Below, one piece after another: positions 21,001-28,426 of a DNA stretch of 64,000 nucleotides (the stretch's first letter is position 1; every line of letters starts with the position of its first letter). The translations under genes and the position numbers were made by a program. The DNA lies in the NCBI RefSeq assembly GCF_000212415.1, contig NC_015500.1, forward strand, positions 434,001 through 498,000, in the 5' to 3' direction. The DNA is from Treponema brennaborense DSM 12168 (lineage in GTDB: Bacteria > Spirochaetota > Spirochaetia > Treponematales > Treponemataceae). The notes under the pieces were generated by a model. The model was not told the DNA's origin and did no database searches. It saw only the letters and a list, made by a program, of their open reading frames with translations.

Positions 21001-23156
21001 TAAACGACCGGGATCCGAAAGTTTCGGGCAAAGTCGTCGTTACCGGTACGGCGAACGACAACAACTTGCTGTCGGAACTGTATATTAAAATACCGGGGCT
21101 GACCGATTCCGGTACGGACGGTTATAAACGGATTGCGTACCGCGATGGTACAAGCGGATCATGGACTGCGGAAGGAACGCTTGATGCCGACGGCTGGCAG
21201 TTCGTTGCGGAAAGCGATACGTTCTCTCAAACTGCGGGCAATACGGTAACCTGGAAACTGTATTGGGATACGGCGAAGATTACGAACCGTGCCGCCGCCG
21301 ACGTTGAGGTTCGCGTTCGGGCGGTGGACCGCGGTACGGTGTCTCTGAGCGGAGACATACTGAAGTATACGCCGAACGCGCCGTCCGCCGAATCGAACGT
21401 TCAAACTAAAGACGACGCTTTGACCTCGTACTATCGGGTCGACGTCGTACCGTACGTAAGCAAGCTGACCACGAATCTGTCAAAACTCAAGTCGAACAAC
21501 CCGTCGGTATACAACCGGACGGCGCTGGGACGCTATCCGGTGAACGCTACGGAAACCGTTTCGATTGCAGGCTTCAATCTTGAAGGCGCCGACGTGGGCG
21601 GCACTTCGGCAACAGGTGAATCGTACGCAAATGGCGTCGTAACGGTTCCGGTGACTTCCATGAAAACGGGCGCGCTCGAACTTACCGTCAACGGTATCGG
21701 CGTACTCAACAACCGCAACAGCAATACGGCGGAATACAACAAGCAGCCCAACGGCGACAACAACAATTTGCTGACCGACGACGTGGAACTCGACGTGTGG
21801 GAATTCAATTCAAGTGCTGCCCGGACGAATCGCGGGTTGGTAACCGATCCCGTTATGCGTATTAATCCCGTTAACGATATCGTCGGATTCGCGTTTGCTA
21901 ACGGGCCGGATTATTTCAGTATGAGTGACGGCCAATCCAATTCGTATACGCTGTGGCAGCGCAACTACGACGATTTTGCCGGCACCTCTTTTATTTATGA
22001 CAGTGCGGGAGTCTCTCACGGAACAAACGTTGGCCGTGATATCAATTCGAGCAGCAATCACGCGGGTAAGTTCGTGTATCTGACGAGCCGCTGGGGAATC
22101 AGCGGAATCAATGGTCAAGGAGGAAATTACGGTAATACTAACTCGCTCCGTATGGAAAGTCTGGGACAATCCGGTTCTCCCGTTATCCTTGACAAGAGTC
22201 GCATTCGGTCTCCGTCTCTGGCTTCCGTCCGGCACGGCAGTTCAACGAGTCTGTATCTTGCGTATTATGACGATATAAATCAGGAAATACGTTTCCGGTA
22301 TGGAGCTCTTGCCGACAATAGTTCCCATACGAATTTCGGTCAGTTTTATGATGAAGAAACTGACAATGCGGTTTCCGCTGTCGATTACAGTCATGTCAGT
22401 TTGATCGCCGGCGGAAACACGGGACAGAATCCCGGCGAATACGTTTCGTTGGCGATTGTTCCCGGTGCTACGGCGGATAAGGATGTTGCTGTGGTCGTTT
22501 GGTACGATGCGCTGTCCCAAAAATTGCTGTACAGTTATAATACGTCTGCGGCTACGGATCGTTCCGGTGATAAATCCGGTACCGGCTGGAGTTCTCCGCT
22601 TACGATCTACGATCAGGCGGGTGAGCATTGCCAAGTTACCGTAGATGTAGACAAAGGAATTCATATCGCCGCATATGAAACGACCGGCGCCGATCTGATA
22701 TATGCGTATCTTCCGTCATATGAGAGTACGGAGATAAAATCCTGCATCGTCGATTCGTACGGTATCGTCGGAACGTATATTACGATCGATACGGCCAAAA
22801 ACGTTGACGATAAGGTTATTCCGTATATAGGCTACTATATGGCTTCTTCTATCAGACCGAAACTTGCGTATTTGGTAAATACGGCGGAAAAAGCTCCCGC
22901 CGGTACGAATCTTGACGCTTTTACCGGAAATTGGGAAATAACGTTGCTGCCGACGACCAGTACCATGCTTGCAGACCGGATCAATGTAGGAGTCTGGAAG
23001 ATGTCGACAGGTGTTTTGAAAAATTCCGTCACGGGAAATTCAACTTCGACTGCGACGTCCGGAACGTGTTACGGCAACGGTACCGCAAATCCCGTTTTGG
23101 GATACGCGATAAAAACGGGAACGACCGGTTTTATTGAAACGGCGCAGAAGCGGTAA
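11988..23156 (+). CDS. Giant multi-Ig-domain surface protein (3722 aa)
   Basis: The start is ATG 11988 (MRKCNAVFNGIVVSLLTVC) with GAGG seven bases upstream. The N terminus is a signal peptide; cysteines at about residues 19 and 28 could be a loose spirochaetal lipidation site. Most of the protein is a chain of roughly 90-110-residue bacterial Ig-like (Big_7-type) domains, recognisable by a recurring GTxSDxxGVxxV core, for example GTASDETFVKSV, GTITDDDGLASV, GTASDTRGVAKV, GTAEDNSKVSAV and GTANDNNLLSEL. Residues 703-1289 and 1290-1871 are near-identical tandem copies. Near residue 2788 is an EF-hand-like loop (DDNGNGIVDDTE). Residues about 3370-3700 hold propeller-like repeats (LAYYDDINQEIRFRYG, VVVWYDALSQKLLYSYN). 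Probably exported adhesin or matrix protein; function unproven. Its stop overlaps the next reading frame (TAATG). Confidence 0.85.
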   Translation: MRKCNAVFNGIVVSLLTVCAAFMYTTCEVGLGNSVDTQPPAVTIAYPPEAAVIRGQFVVNGTASDETFVKSVAVVFTSTEQESKTYGPYQAEINKESKTWAVRLNAQDASSGSYAIPDGKYAVTVTAADSASRTSVATTVYEIDNTAPVLYVQRPGSRDETSPDTYGSSVSVSGQVYDAHLISKLTFSVFEKNPDGSFSRKGGKTIENVAPNISVVLADFDDDLDSLYTSLYGSDKNAGEKTFYCTVSVEDEARPYTGSADTSGGNKSAGYYLYDEVSALVSAKDLYTARSSGSLLADGVETSLSAAFISTTDETDVKGVFSLDPAVSPKWTVINLSVFETGYLDTDAYKVPAGSSLTIRVEPSLNNSAIVDDSLAVYVQRCDRSGTVSAGAEKIYLMKKADDCTPEERIERKNAIKTVGSNRTLTINSLAALPVNTAYRLFAEGTDAALNIVAAANDAQYGFFLEGNGAPPEITLDGLSYYTNPAGQFSLSGSCTSQTGDSVTLIIALSGGSYLKETTVNSGAAWNFPFTAAELLAKAEETGAIDRTKSKTYSLEVRAQSGISTTAIKNCSVYYDAENPIPEIASVTPQVSANGKDTNVNGVILCKGTASDEDKVETSVLKLYTSADGASGWTPVAWTAGGGVVSVPNGAVNDAMRFCYAVDTKAVDSAGAAVFGDKKYLKLEIVSTDRSGNTGAAELVLYVDQSTDNPVVSYFNVSGTNTLFGYSGNNTILGTITDDDGLASVELYVDAETVPRKTFVAAVLQGTKSKAFEYDIFADIPAGAAALAEGSHELYFKITDTENGSFDSAKQLFVVDTAVPLIAVTAPVSGGFAGKDVTVKGTASDTRGVAKVEYKQIDTASGAVTWTAVTPKTAAADGSAADWSEWSYPITGQADTGAGAGYTRVFRATDLSGRTAETSVTYKVDTISPAFGLKLKFSGYSQDDYPGLSGSERVWLTATAQTLSGTMTEVNPGQINFTVTGATDASGAVSAVAGTNSPFRTTIMFEEGESSVTFTSQDTAGNAAIPLSRSVYVDATPPVLSDVSLPDMDDSRHITNGGADIIVKLTASDAVSGVNAGSAASKVVELGSGAGFKTAVFSGWLTAIPGDENENRYRLTVPAETIRALGNGVHTLYIRVADKAGNKSEIALPELTVDLDAPTVSYTTPAANSVVNKKITLKGTVSDANLAADAAPALYVWNPAISDWHLLVKTGDKNDKHIPYDIEIAGLDIQPVSTGSEWTVGGFDTDAAGLKALLLASDGSCKLQVRFTDRAGNPPSDTAAQIFQPLLLTVDQSTDNPVVSYFNVSGTNTLFGYSGNNTILGTITDDDGLASVELYVDAETVPRKTFAAAVLQGTKSKAFEYDIFADIPAGAAALAEGSHELYFKITDTENGSFDSAKQPFVVDTAVPLIAVTAPVSGGFAGKDVTVKGTASDTRGVAKVEYKQIDTASGAVTWTAVTPKTAAADGSAADWSEWSYPITGQADTGAGAGYTRVFRATDLSGRTAETSVTYKVDTISPAFGLKLKFSGYSQDDYPGLSGGERVWLMATAQTLSGTMTEVNPGQINFTVTGATDASGAVSAVAGTDSPFRTTIMFEEGESSVTFTSQDTAGNAAIPLSRSVYVDATPPVLSDVSLSGTDVSGSDSRHITNGGADITVKLTASDAVSGVNAGSAASKVVELGSGAGFKTAVFSGWLTAISGDENENRYTLTVPAETIRALGNGVHTLYVRVADKAGNKSEIALPELTVDLDAPTVSYTTPAANSVVNKKITLKGTVSDANLAADAAPALYVWNPAILDWQSVGASGSGCAIEIAGLDIQPVSTGSEWTVGGFDTAADGLKALLLASDGSCKLQVRFTDRAGNSPSDTAAQTLLLTVDQHKDRPTVKISNMSFMNAESNGMSEASPVWLKQTRTLFGTVSDDDGACTLQISENGGSFTDVSVDNGSWNYALSADGVRTVVFKVTDSAGTVFTSAAAADDAALLDTPILSDGTHSFGEKGSTGSAADSRLHIKVDTKVPEIRTVKWQRPSDSQWLDTFPTEKFGGTRTAATLRVTAWDDNGIKSVVFLKSGTAISTLTSPSGTLSADEGGADYWSASVPTNSGDGYQEVTIKVTDTADLETTRTVQINVDNTAPVVSIDSHKSGEQVNGEIVLKGTTDGAASLRYAVASSDSAAIDWNTASAVMSDSFISWRIYFDGKSVTGETHGLTMNGYLVSLGITTDTAIKDNSYANLTDLFVYLRAVDECGNVNDVQPLKLVVDPQGDRPKVVMTYPDHNDETLGGTIRMTGTAEDNSKVSAVYVQIDPDYNGVTVAPKLAQSDWNTVNTKFGTSYTLESFGSGTAVQTGFKTTGTLSWNFNLNTKGEFDPSGDGTRRIALRVYAVDDGGNISQPYERIITVDKDTPLIGSSEKLYLRKYANSDGSGTPIASVEYTDGMWINGSWYLEGSVEDASGIKDLTVTNPGGAPVDHIVTASDDTSGTLVDPAKATAVESNGAFGVNSGYRIKIPVGSETDSFGMLEYTIRATEGTSKNLFAEKTIRLNYDNKAPVIRQPGASGFNISDSVVNSNGFYTLGSAVNEDGSGLDSQSGFSRVVFYFERTLNDVTSIYDPLLKPANAANKVNQTDLRSEDGLWWKVKTVTRDSNLLTALTLDSSDENIRSGGIVKIGGAIYRITNVSGTAVTIDGSPVVSETEALFAVAQVADNLTTETPNTASLKNENGYYPVVNDDGDGMVEGVTKIGTEYVWEASINSKNIPDGPVTIRYVVFDKAGNHTVGSVSGTVSNNRPRIAGVSFGTDDNGNGIVDDTEFNSAWSGLYANSQAGLPNGYSSSNTKVHELNVQQTNGMAVLKIKGKTVVRPEIVGGNNSLAYTYTVTKKGVTDPYYTQTVPVSLSTEHSDSDDIRTGLSDIALTVKDFLSAGTTGTEITDADDQRFSFTLWDATDGTVQGQNSQYARINMVMDVALRDTVSPTASIRPFYWNGKSDNSLYLNSLENGHIELGSDLPADSFKDSGTGVNDRDPKVSGKVVVTGTANDNNLLSELYIKIPGLTDSGTDGYKRIAYRDGTSGSWTAEGTLDADGWQFVAESDTFSQTAGNTVTWKLYWDTAKITNRAAADVEVRVRAVDRGTVSLSGDILKYTPNAPSAESNVQTKDDALTSYYRVDVVPYVSKLTTNLSKLKSNNPSVYNRTALGRYPVNATETVSIAGFNLEGADVGGTSATGESYANGVVTVPVTSMKTGALELTVNGIGVLNNRNSNTAEYNKQPNGDNNNLLTDDVELDVWEFNSSAARTNRGLVTDPVMRINPVNDIVGFAFANGPDYFSMSDGQSNSYTLWQRNYDDFAGTSFIYDSAGVSHGTNVGRDINSSSNHAGKFVYLTSRWGISGINGQGGNYGNTNSLRMESLGQSGSPVILDKSRIRSPSLASVRHGSSTSLYLAYYDDINQEIRFRYGALADNSSHTNFGQFYDEETDNAVSAVDYSHVSLIAGGNTGQNPGEYVSLAIVPGATADKDVAVVVWYDALSQKLLYSYNTSAATDRSGDKSGTGWSSPLTIYDQAGEHCQVTVDVDKGIHIAAYETTGADLIYAYLPSYESTEIKSCIVDSYGIVGTYITIDTAKNVDDKVIPYIGYYMASSIRPKLAYLVNTAEKAPAGTNLDAFTGNWEITLLPTTSTMLADRINVGVWKMSTGVLKNSVTGNSTSTATSGTCYGNGTANPVLGYAIKTGTTGFIETAQKR
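14094..17600 (+). repeat. Large intragenic tandem duplication (1761 bp + 1746 bp)
   Basis: Copy 1 is 14094-15854 and copy 2 is 15855-17600; both begin gtcgatcagtcgacggataa. A third unit start (gtcgatcag) at 17601 then diverges. Copies are nearly identical except at two places: an extra short Asp/Ser stretch in copy 2 near 16890, and a replaced segment near 15597-15650 versus 17366-17408. Both lengths are multiples of three, so the frame is kept. Each copy spans about six Ig-like domains. Confidence 0.95.
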
Positions 23157-23173
23157 TGAAAAAAGGGTTTGGT

Positions 23174-26100
23174 ATGCAAAAACGTTTGATATGGATACTC
23201 GTCGGAACCGCGGTGCTGCAGGCGGCGCTGTTCGCCGGAGGTAAAAAGGATATTACCGAGCAGCAAGCCGAATCGCTTGAGAGCTGGCAGGAAACCTTCG
23301 ATATCTCCGGTAAAAAAAGCGGCAAGTATAATATCGTCGTAACGGCGGAGGATAAGGGCGGTAACGTGCAGACTGCGGGGCCGTTCAACATCACCATTGA
23401 TCCTGCTTCCGATCTGCCGGTGGCAGGCATTACCAACCCCGTGTCCGAAATGCGCGTTTCCGGCAACCTGAACATCGTCGGCACGTGCGTCGACGACGAC
23501 GCCGTCGATCATATCATGCTGATTTTGGACGGAGACACGGAGCATCCGGTGCGGGCGGCGGGAGCCGACTTCTGGTCGTATTATCTGGAAACGGCGGCGC
23601 TTGCCGACGGTGCTCATACGGTTCTTGCTTACGGTGTCGACGTAAACGGCGTGGAGGGCAATCCCGTTTCGGTTACCTGGCATCTCGACCGCCGCCAGCC
23701 TGTAACGGTCGTCGAAAACTACGGACAGGGGCCGCTCGTTTCCGGCAAAGTAACGCTGACCGGCCGCGTATCCGACGGAAACGGCATTAAATCGTTTGCG
23801 TATTCGACGGACGGCGGTTCGTCGTTTGTTCCCGTCAAATTGTCCGAAAATAAAAAAACGGGAGAATGCACGTTCAGCGTTCCCGTCGATACGGTAAAAA
23901 TGAACGACGGCGCGGCTGTCGTCTGGTTCCGTGCGGAAGACAAACATGGCAGTGAAAATCTTTCGTCGTTTCTGTTTTTCGTCGATAATACGAAGCCCGA
24001 CGTTCGGATTCTGTATCCGCTGCCGGGTGAACCGGTGAACGGTATTTTTGCGGCGGCGGGTTCCGCGTCCGATACGATCGGCATACAATCGCTGACGTGG
24101 GAATTCGACGGAAAAACCGGTTCGTTCGACTTGATTGCGGGAAATCCGTATTGGACGTGCGAATTCGACGTGCGCGGCTATACGAAAAAATCCGCCGAAC
24201 TGGTCGTTACCGCGAAAGATACCGCCGGAAATACGACCGTAAAGAAAACGTCCGTTTCAATAGACAACCGTCTCGACCGGCCCGTCGTAAACGTGTCGTA
24301 TCCTGAACCCGGCTCCGTCGTATCCGGAGCTGCGGACTCCCTTTTTATCCGCGGTGCTGCGTACGACGACGACGGGGTTGCCGGTGTGTATTACCGTGTC
24401 GACGGCGGTGCCGAATGGAACGTTCCGAGCGACGGCGCGTTTTACGCGGATTTCAGCGCGATGCTTGAATCTCGTACCGCACTTCCTGCCGGAAAACATT
24501 CCGTTTCCGTTTACGCGGTCGATGTTCACGGCGTCAAAGGCGAACCGCAGGTGATTCCGTTCGTTTCGCAAGGTGCGGAGCCCGCGTTTTCGGCGCCGGT
24601 CGTTGCGTTCGGAAAGGCCGAAACGCAGCCGTATTCGTTCGGGATGGAAATTCATCCGGAAGCGGCGGCCGTGTTCAAAACGGCGGTTTCCGCCGAGTGC
24701 GGGATTGCGGCTGCACAGTGGACGGTAAACGGCGAAGCCGCCGGTTCGGCAGCGCTTAAAACGCCGGCAAAGTCAGTTCCGATCGAAATTCCGCTCAATT
24801 CCGATTTGCCTTGGGGCGTGGTTCGCCTTTCGGCGACGGCAGAAGACGCGTACGGCAGAATCGTTTCGCGCGAATGGCTGGTGTACGTTACCAATTTGAG
24901 TAAACTTCCGCCGCTTCCCGCAGAGTTCGCCGCGGATGTTTCCGACACGGCTGCCGTTTCGGAAACCGTGTCGGCGGCGGCCGTCCGCTTCGATTCGGTG
25001 AGCGGCGAACCGTACAGTACCGGTATGGCCGTAGAACTGCCCGCCGCCGCTTCAAAAAGCAGCGGAAAGGTGCTGTGCGTGTCCGTTTCGTCTGCCGAAC
25101 CGGTGTCTTCCGTAACATATACGATTGCGGCCGCCGCTTTGACCGGTTCAGCCGAAAGTTCCGCCGTTTACGGCGGAACGGGAACGCAGACCGGCCGCGC
25201 CGCGCTCCGTAAAACGGCGGATCCGACCGTTTTTGAAGCGGACGTTCCGCTGCAGAATCTGCCCGCCGGCTGGCATTCGATAACGGTGAGTGCGGCGGGA
25301 AAAACGGGAACGCTCGCTTCTGCCGCGGCGCTCGTCGGTGTCGTCCGATCAAAAGACGCTTCCGCCGTGCAGGATGACGGCGAAATGTATTGGAGCCGCG
25401 TGCAGGACGACCGGGTTTCGGGCTTTTTCAACATAACGCCGCCGTTTACGGCATATCTTGAAGAATCGCCGCGCGCCGCCGCGCCGCACGTGTCCGTCGA
25501 AACGGACGGAAAAACGGTTACCGTTACGGCGGACGGCGACGGTTCGTATAAAAATATTCTCATCCGGGCGGACGACGCGTCCGGAACTGCGCATCTTGCG
25601 CCGCCGATCGATATCGAGCCGAACGCGGAAGCGCCGCTGCTTGCGCTTGAAACGCCTGAAAACGGCGCCTGGGTACGGCAGGAATTGAGCGTCCGCGGCA
25701 CGGCGTCCGACGCGCACGGGATACGTTCCGTGGAAATATCGCTTGACGGCGGCGCTTCCTGGCAGCCGGCTGAAATTCAGCTGGCAGATTCCGGTACGCA
25801 AGTCGGCACTCAGCCGGCAGGTTCCGGCGCTCAGCCCGGCTCGGCCGGATTCAGTGCGGTCGTGCCGCTCGCCGCTTTGCCTGACGGACTGATTTCACTG
25901 GACGTGCGTGTTACGGACTCGCTCGGCCGAACGGCGATCGTTCGCCGCGCGGTGTGCAAAGATACCGAAGCGCCTGCGGTGCGCGTGATTACGCCTGCGT
26001 TCGGCGACGTAGTGAACGGCGAAACGCGTATGGTCTTTCAGGTTACGGACAACGGCCGAACCGTTTCCGCTCAATACGTTCCGCCGCTGACTGAAACGGA

Positions 26101-28426
26101 TCCCGCCGTTTCCGCACTGCCGCTTGAACTCACCGCGCTTCCGTCCGTGTTCACCGGTACCGCCGCCGCGCCGCTGGGCGATACGATGGCGTTTGAATTT
26201 ACCGACGCCGCCGGCAACGTTCAAAAAATTTCTTTATGGGAATTTGAAATCGACGCCGTTTCCGACATGCCGCGCACCGAAATCCATCTTCCGCAGGAAG
26301 GCGCGGTTCTGACTTCTGATTTCGTCGTTTCGGGCGTCATATACGACGACGACGGCGAATCGCGCATCAGCTACAAAATCGACGACGGCGAGTACGTGCA
26401 TCCGGAAACGTACGGCACCTCGTTTGCCATTAACGTTCCGATCGGGCCGCTGGGCGACAACGAACACACCGTGTCCATCTACGCGGAAGACATTCACGGC
26501 GTCCGCGGAGAAGAAGTGACGCGGACGTTCCGCATTTCGCTTGCCGAACCGCAGGGTGCCGTAACGTCGCCGCTGCTGAGCGAAACGGTTAACGGTTCGG
26601 TAAAATTGACGGGAACGGCCTCCGACGCGAACGGTATCGCGGGCGTTCAGATTTCCGTCGATAACGGAAACTCGTTCAACGATGTTTCCGGAACCGAAAA
26701 TTGGGAATACGAATTCGATACCAGAGTGATTCAGGACGGCACGCACGTCGTGTTCCTGCGCGTTTTCGATTCGTACGGAATTTCGGCACTGTACACGAGC
26801 TTGGTCAATATCGACAACACGGCGCCCGAATTGTCGCTCGAGTTGCCTGCGGACGATTCGTCCACTTCCGGTATGCTGTTTTTTTCCGGTCAGACAACCG
26901 ACAACATCAAACTCGAAAAACTCTACATCACGATACGTCCGCTCGGCGAAAACGCCGCGCCGCTGCCGCCGCATCTGGCGTACATCGATTTGGTGCCCGA
27001 CAATATCATTTCGCACGCCGTCGATATTTCGGCGCTTCCCGACGGTTTTTACAATATTGAATTGACCGGAGCCGATGCGGGCGGAAACACGCGCCGCATT
27101 TCGCGCAATATTAAACTCGATAAAAATTATCAGGCGACGAAAGTGGACGTCCTGTATCCGCTGAACGGCGAGCATGTGCAGGGCGTGTTCAACGTATACG
27201 GAACGGCCGTGTCCGAATCGCCCGTAGAAAAGCTGCTGCTGTACGTCGACGACGCGTTCGTCGGCGAAACGACGCTGTCTGCAACCGGTTATTTCAAATT
27301 TGAACTGACGCCCGAACTGGTAACGGCGGGTGTCCACTCGCTGAGCGTTCGGGCCCTGTCCGCGTCAACTTTGCTGGTGGAATCGAACGCGCAGCGTATT
27401 TCGTACGAGCCGTCCGGTCCCTGGATCAGCATCGATAATTTTACGATGTGCGACTTTGCCGTCGACCGGCCGTATCTGGAAGGGCGCGCCGGATACGTGT
27501 TTACCGAACAGGATTTGCTGCTCGCGCGGGCAAAAGATTCGGCGAAATCGGAAAAACGGAAAATTGCGGATAAATCGGTGGCAAAAGTCGAGCTGAGCTT
27601 CGACAACGGAAAAACGTTCACGGTGGTCGGCACGGGCGGTCTGTGGCGCTATCGGATCGAAAACGAAGATATGCGCGAAGGCTACCATTTTCTGCTTGCG
27701 CGGGCAACGATGAAAAACGGCGAAACGGCCGTAACCCGCTCCATTATCAGGATCGATAAAACCCGGCCTTCGATAAAACTCATTTCACCGGGAGCCGGCG
27801 GTTCGTTTAACGACGAACTGGTGTTTTCGGGACTGGCGTCCGACGACGTCGCGCTCAAGTCGGTAACGTTCGCGCTGCGCAGCGGCGACAAATCCGCGTA
27901 CGAAGTGCCTGCTTTCATACAGGGATTGTATTTCGACTGGCATTTCTGGGGCGCCACGCTGTACGACGTCGGCGTCGGGCTGACTTTTTTTGACGACAAC
28001 GTAAAACTTCAGGCGCAGTTCGGGCAGTTTACGCAGCTGCAGCGCGAACTGTTCGATAAATCCGGCAACGACATGCGGTACGGCGGCAACGTGTTCGGCG
28101 TAAAACTGCTGGCAAACGTTGCGTACGTGCCGTTCCGATACTTTTTCGGGCCGAGCTGGGATTGGCTTTCGGCCGGATTTGCCGTCGGCGCGAATTTTTC
28201 GATGTTTACGGAAACGCAGAGCGCCAAACCGCAAATCCTGTCAGCCGTTTTGGCGCAAATCGAATTTCCGCGCGTGACGCTGCAGAATCAGAAAATGTTC
28301 AGAACGTTTTCCCTGTATACGGAAATGCAGGTTTGGTTTCTGCCGACGGACGTGCAGACCGGCGGCGCGGATATAAGTTCCATCATTCCGCAGATTTCAG
28401 GGGGCGTTCGCGTCAACGTATTCTAA
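23174..28426 (+). CDS. Multi-Ig-domain exported protein with C-terminal beta-barrel-like region (1750 aa)
   Basis: Start ATG 23174 (MQKRLIWILVGTAVLQAALFA) has AAAGGG six bases upstream; an in-frame ATG at 23156 overlaps the previous stop. A signal peptide ends near LFA-GG. Residues about 30-1560 are Ig-like repeats of the same kind as in the gene before (GTCVDDDAVDHI, GSASDTIGIQSL, GAAYDDDGVAGV, GTASDAHGIRSV, GTASDANGIAGV, GLASDDVALKSV). From about residue 1577 the sequence changes to alternating aromatic strands (FIQGLYFDWHFWGATLYDVG onward) and ends GGVRVNVF, with the terminal Phe typical of outer-membrane barrels. I infer an outer-membrane-anchored partner or anchor for the giant protein. 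Its 3' end overlaps the convergent gene by 30 bases. Confidence 0.82.
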   Translation: MQKRLIWILVGTAVLQAALFAGGKKDITEQQAESLESWQETFDISGKKSGKYNIVVTAEDKGGNVQTAGPFNITIDPASDLPVAGITNPVSEMRVSGNLNIVGTCVDDDAVDHIMLILDGDTEHPVRAAGADFWSYYLETAALADGAHTVLAYGVDVNGVEGNPVSVTWHLDRRQPVTVVENYGQGPLVSGKVTLTGRVSDGNGIKSFAYSTDGGSSFVPVKLSENKKTGECTFSVPVDTVKMNDGAAVVWFRAEDKHGSENLSSFLFFVDNTKPDVRILYPLPGEPVNGIFAAAGSASDTIGIQSLTWEFDGKTGSFDLIAGNPYWTCEFDVRGYTKKSAELVVTAKDTAGNTTVKKTSVSIDNRLDRPVVNVSYPEPGSVVSGAADSLFIRGAAYDDDGVAGVYYRVDGGAEWNVPSDGAFYADFSAMLESRTALPAGKHSVSVYAVDVHGVKGEPQVIPFVSQGAEPAFSAPVVAFGKAETQPYSFGMEIHPEAAAVFKTAVSAECGIAAAQWTVNGEAAGSAALKTPAKSVPIEIPLNSDLPWGVVRLSATAEDAYGRIVSREWLVYVTNLSKLPPLPAEFAADVSDTAAVSETVSAAAVRFDSVSGEPYSTGMAVELPAAASKSSGKVLCVSVSSAEPVSSVTYTIAAAALTGSAESSAVYGGTGTQTGRAALRKTADPTVFEADVPLQNLPAGWHSITVSAAGKTGTLASAAALVGVVRSKDASAVQDDGEMYWSRVQDDRVSGFFNITPPFTAYLEESPRAAAPHVSVETDGKTVTVTADGDGSYKNILIRADDASGTAHLAPPIDIEPNAEAPLLALETPENGAWVRQELSVRGTASDAHGIRSVEISLDGGASWQPAEIQLADSGTQVGTQPAGSGAQPGSAGFSAVVPLAALPDGLISLDVRVTDSLGRTAIVRRAVCKDTEAPAVRVITPAFGDVVNGETRMVFQVTDNGRTVSAQYVPPLTETDPAVSALPLELTALPSVFTGTAAAPLGDTMAFEFTDAAGNVQKISLWEFEIDAVSDMPRTEIHLPQEGAVLTSDFVVSGVIYDDDGESRISYKIDDGEYVHPETYGTSFAINVPIGPLGDNEHTVSIYAEDIHGVRGEEVTRTFRISLAEPQGAVTSPLLSETVNGSVKLTGTASDANGIAGVQISVDNGNSFNDVSGTENWEYEFDTRVIQDGTHVVFLRVFDSYGISALYTSLVNIDNTAPELSLELPADDSSTSGMLFFSGQTTDNIKLEKLYITIRPLGENAAPLPPHLAYIDLVPDNIISHAVDISALPDGFYNIELTGADAGGNTRRISRNIKLDKNYQATKVDVLYPLNGEHVQGVFNVYGTAVSESPVEKLLLYVDDAFVGETTLSATGYFKFELTPELVTAGVHSLSVRALSASTLLVESNAQRISYEPSGPWISIDNFTMCDFAVDRPYLEGRAGYVFTEQDLLLARAKDSAKSEKRKIADKSVAKVELSFDNGKTFTVVGTGGLWRYRIENEDMREGYHFLLARATMKNGETAVTRSIIRIDKTRPSIKLISPGAGGSFNDELVFSGLASDDVALKSVTFALRSGDKSAYEVPAFIQGLYFDWHFWGATLYDVGVGLTFFDDNVKLQAQFGQFTQLQRELFDKSGNDMRYGGNVFGVKLLANVAYVPFRYFFGPSWDWLSAGFAVGANFSMFTETQSAKPQILSAVLAQIEFPRVTLQNQKMFRTFSLYTEMQVWFLPTDVQTGGADISSIIPQISGGVRVNVF

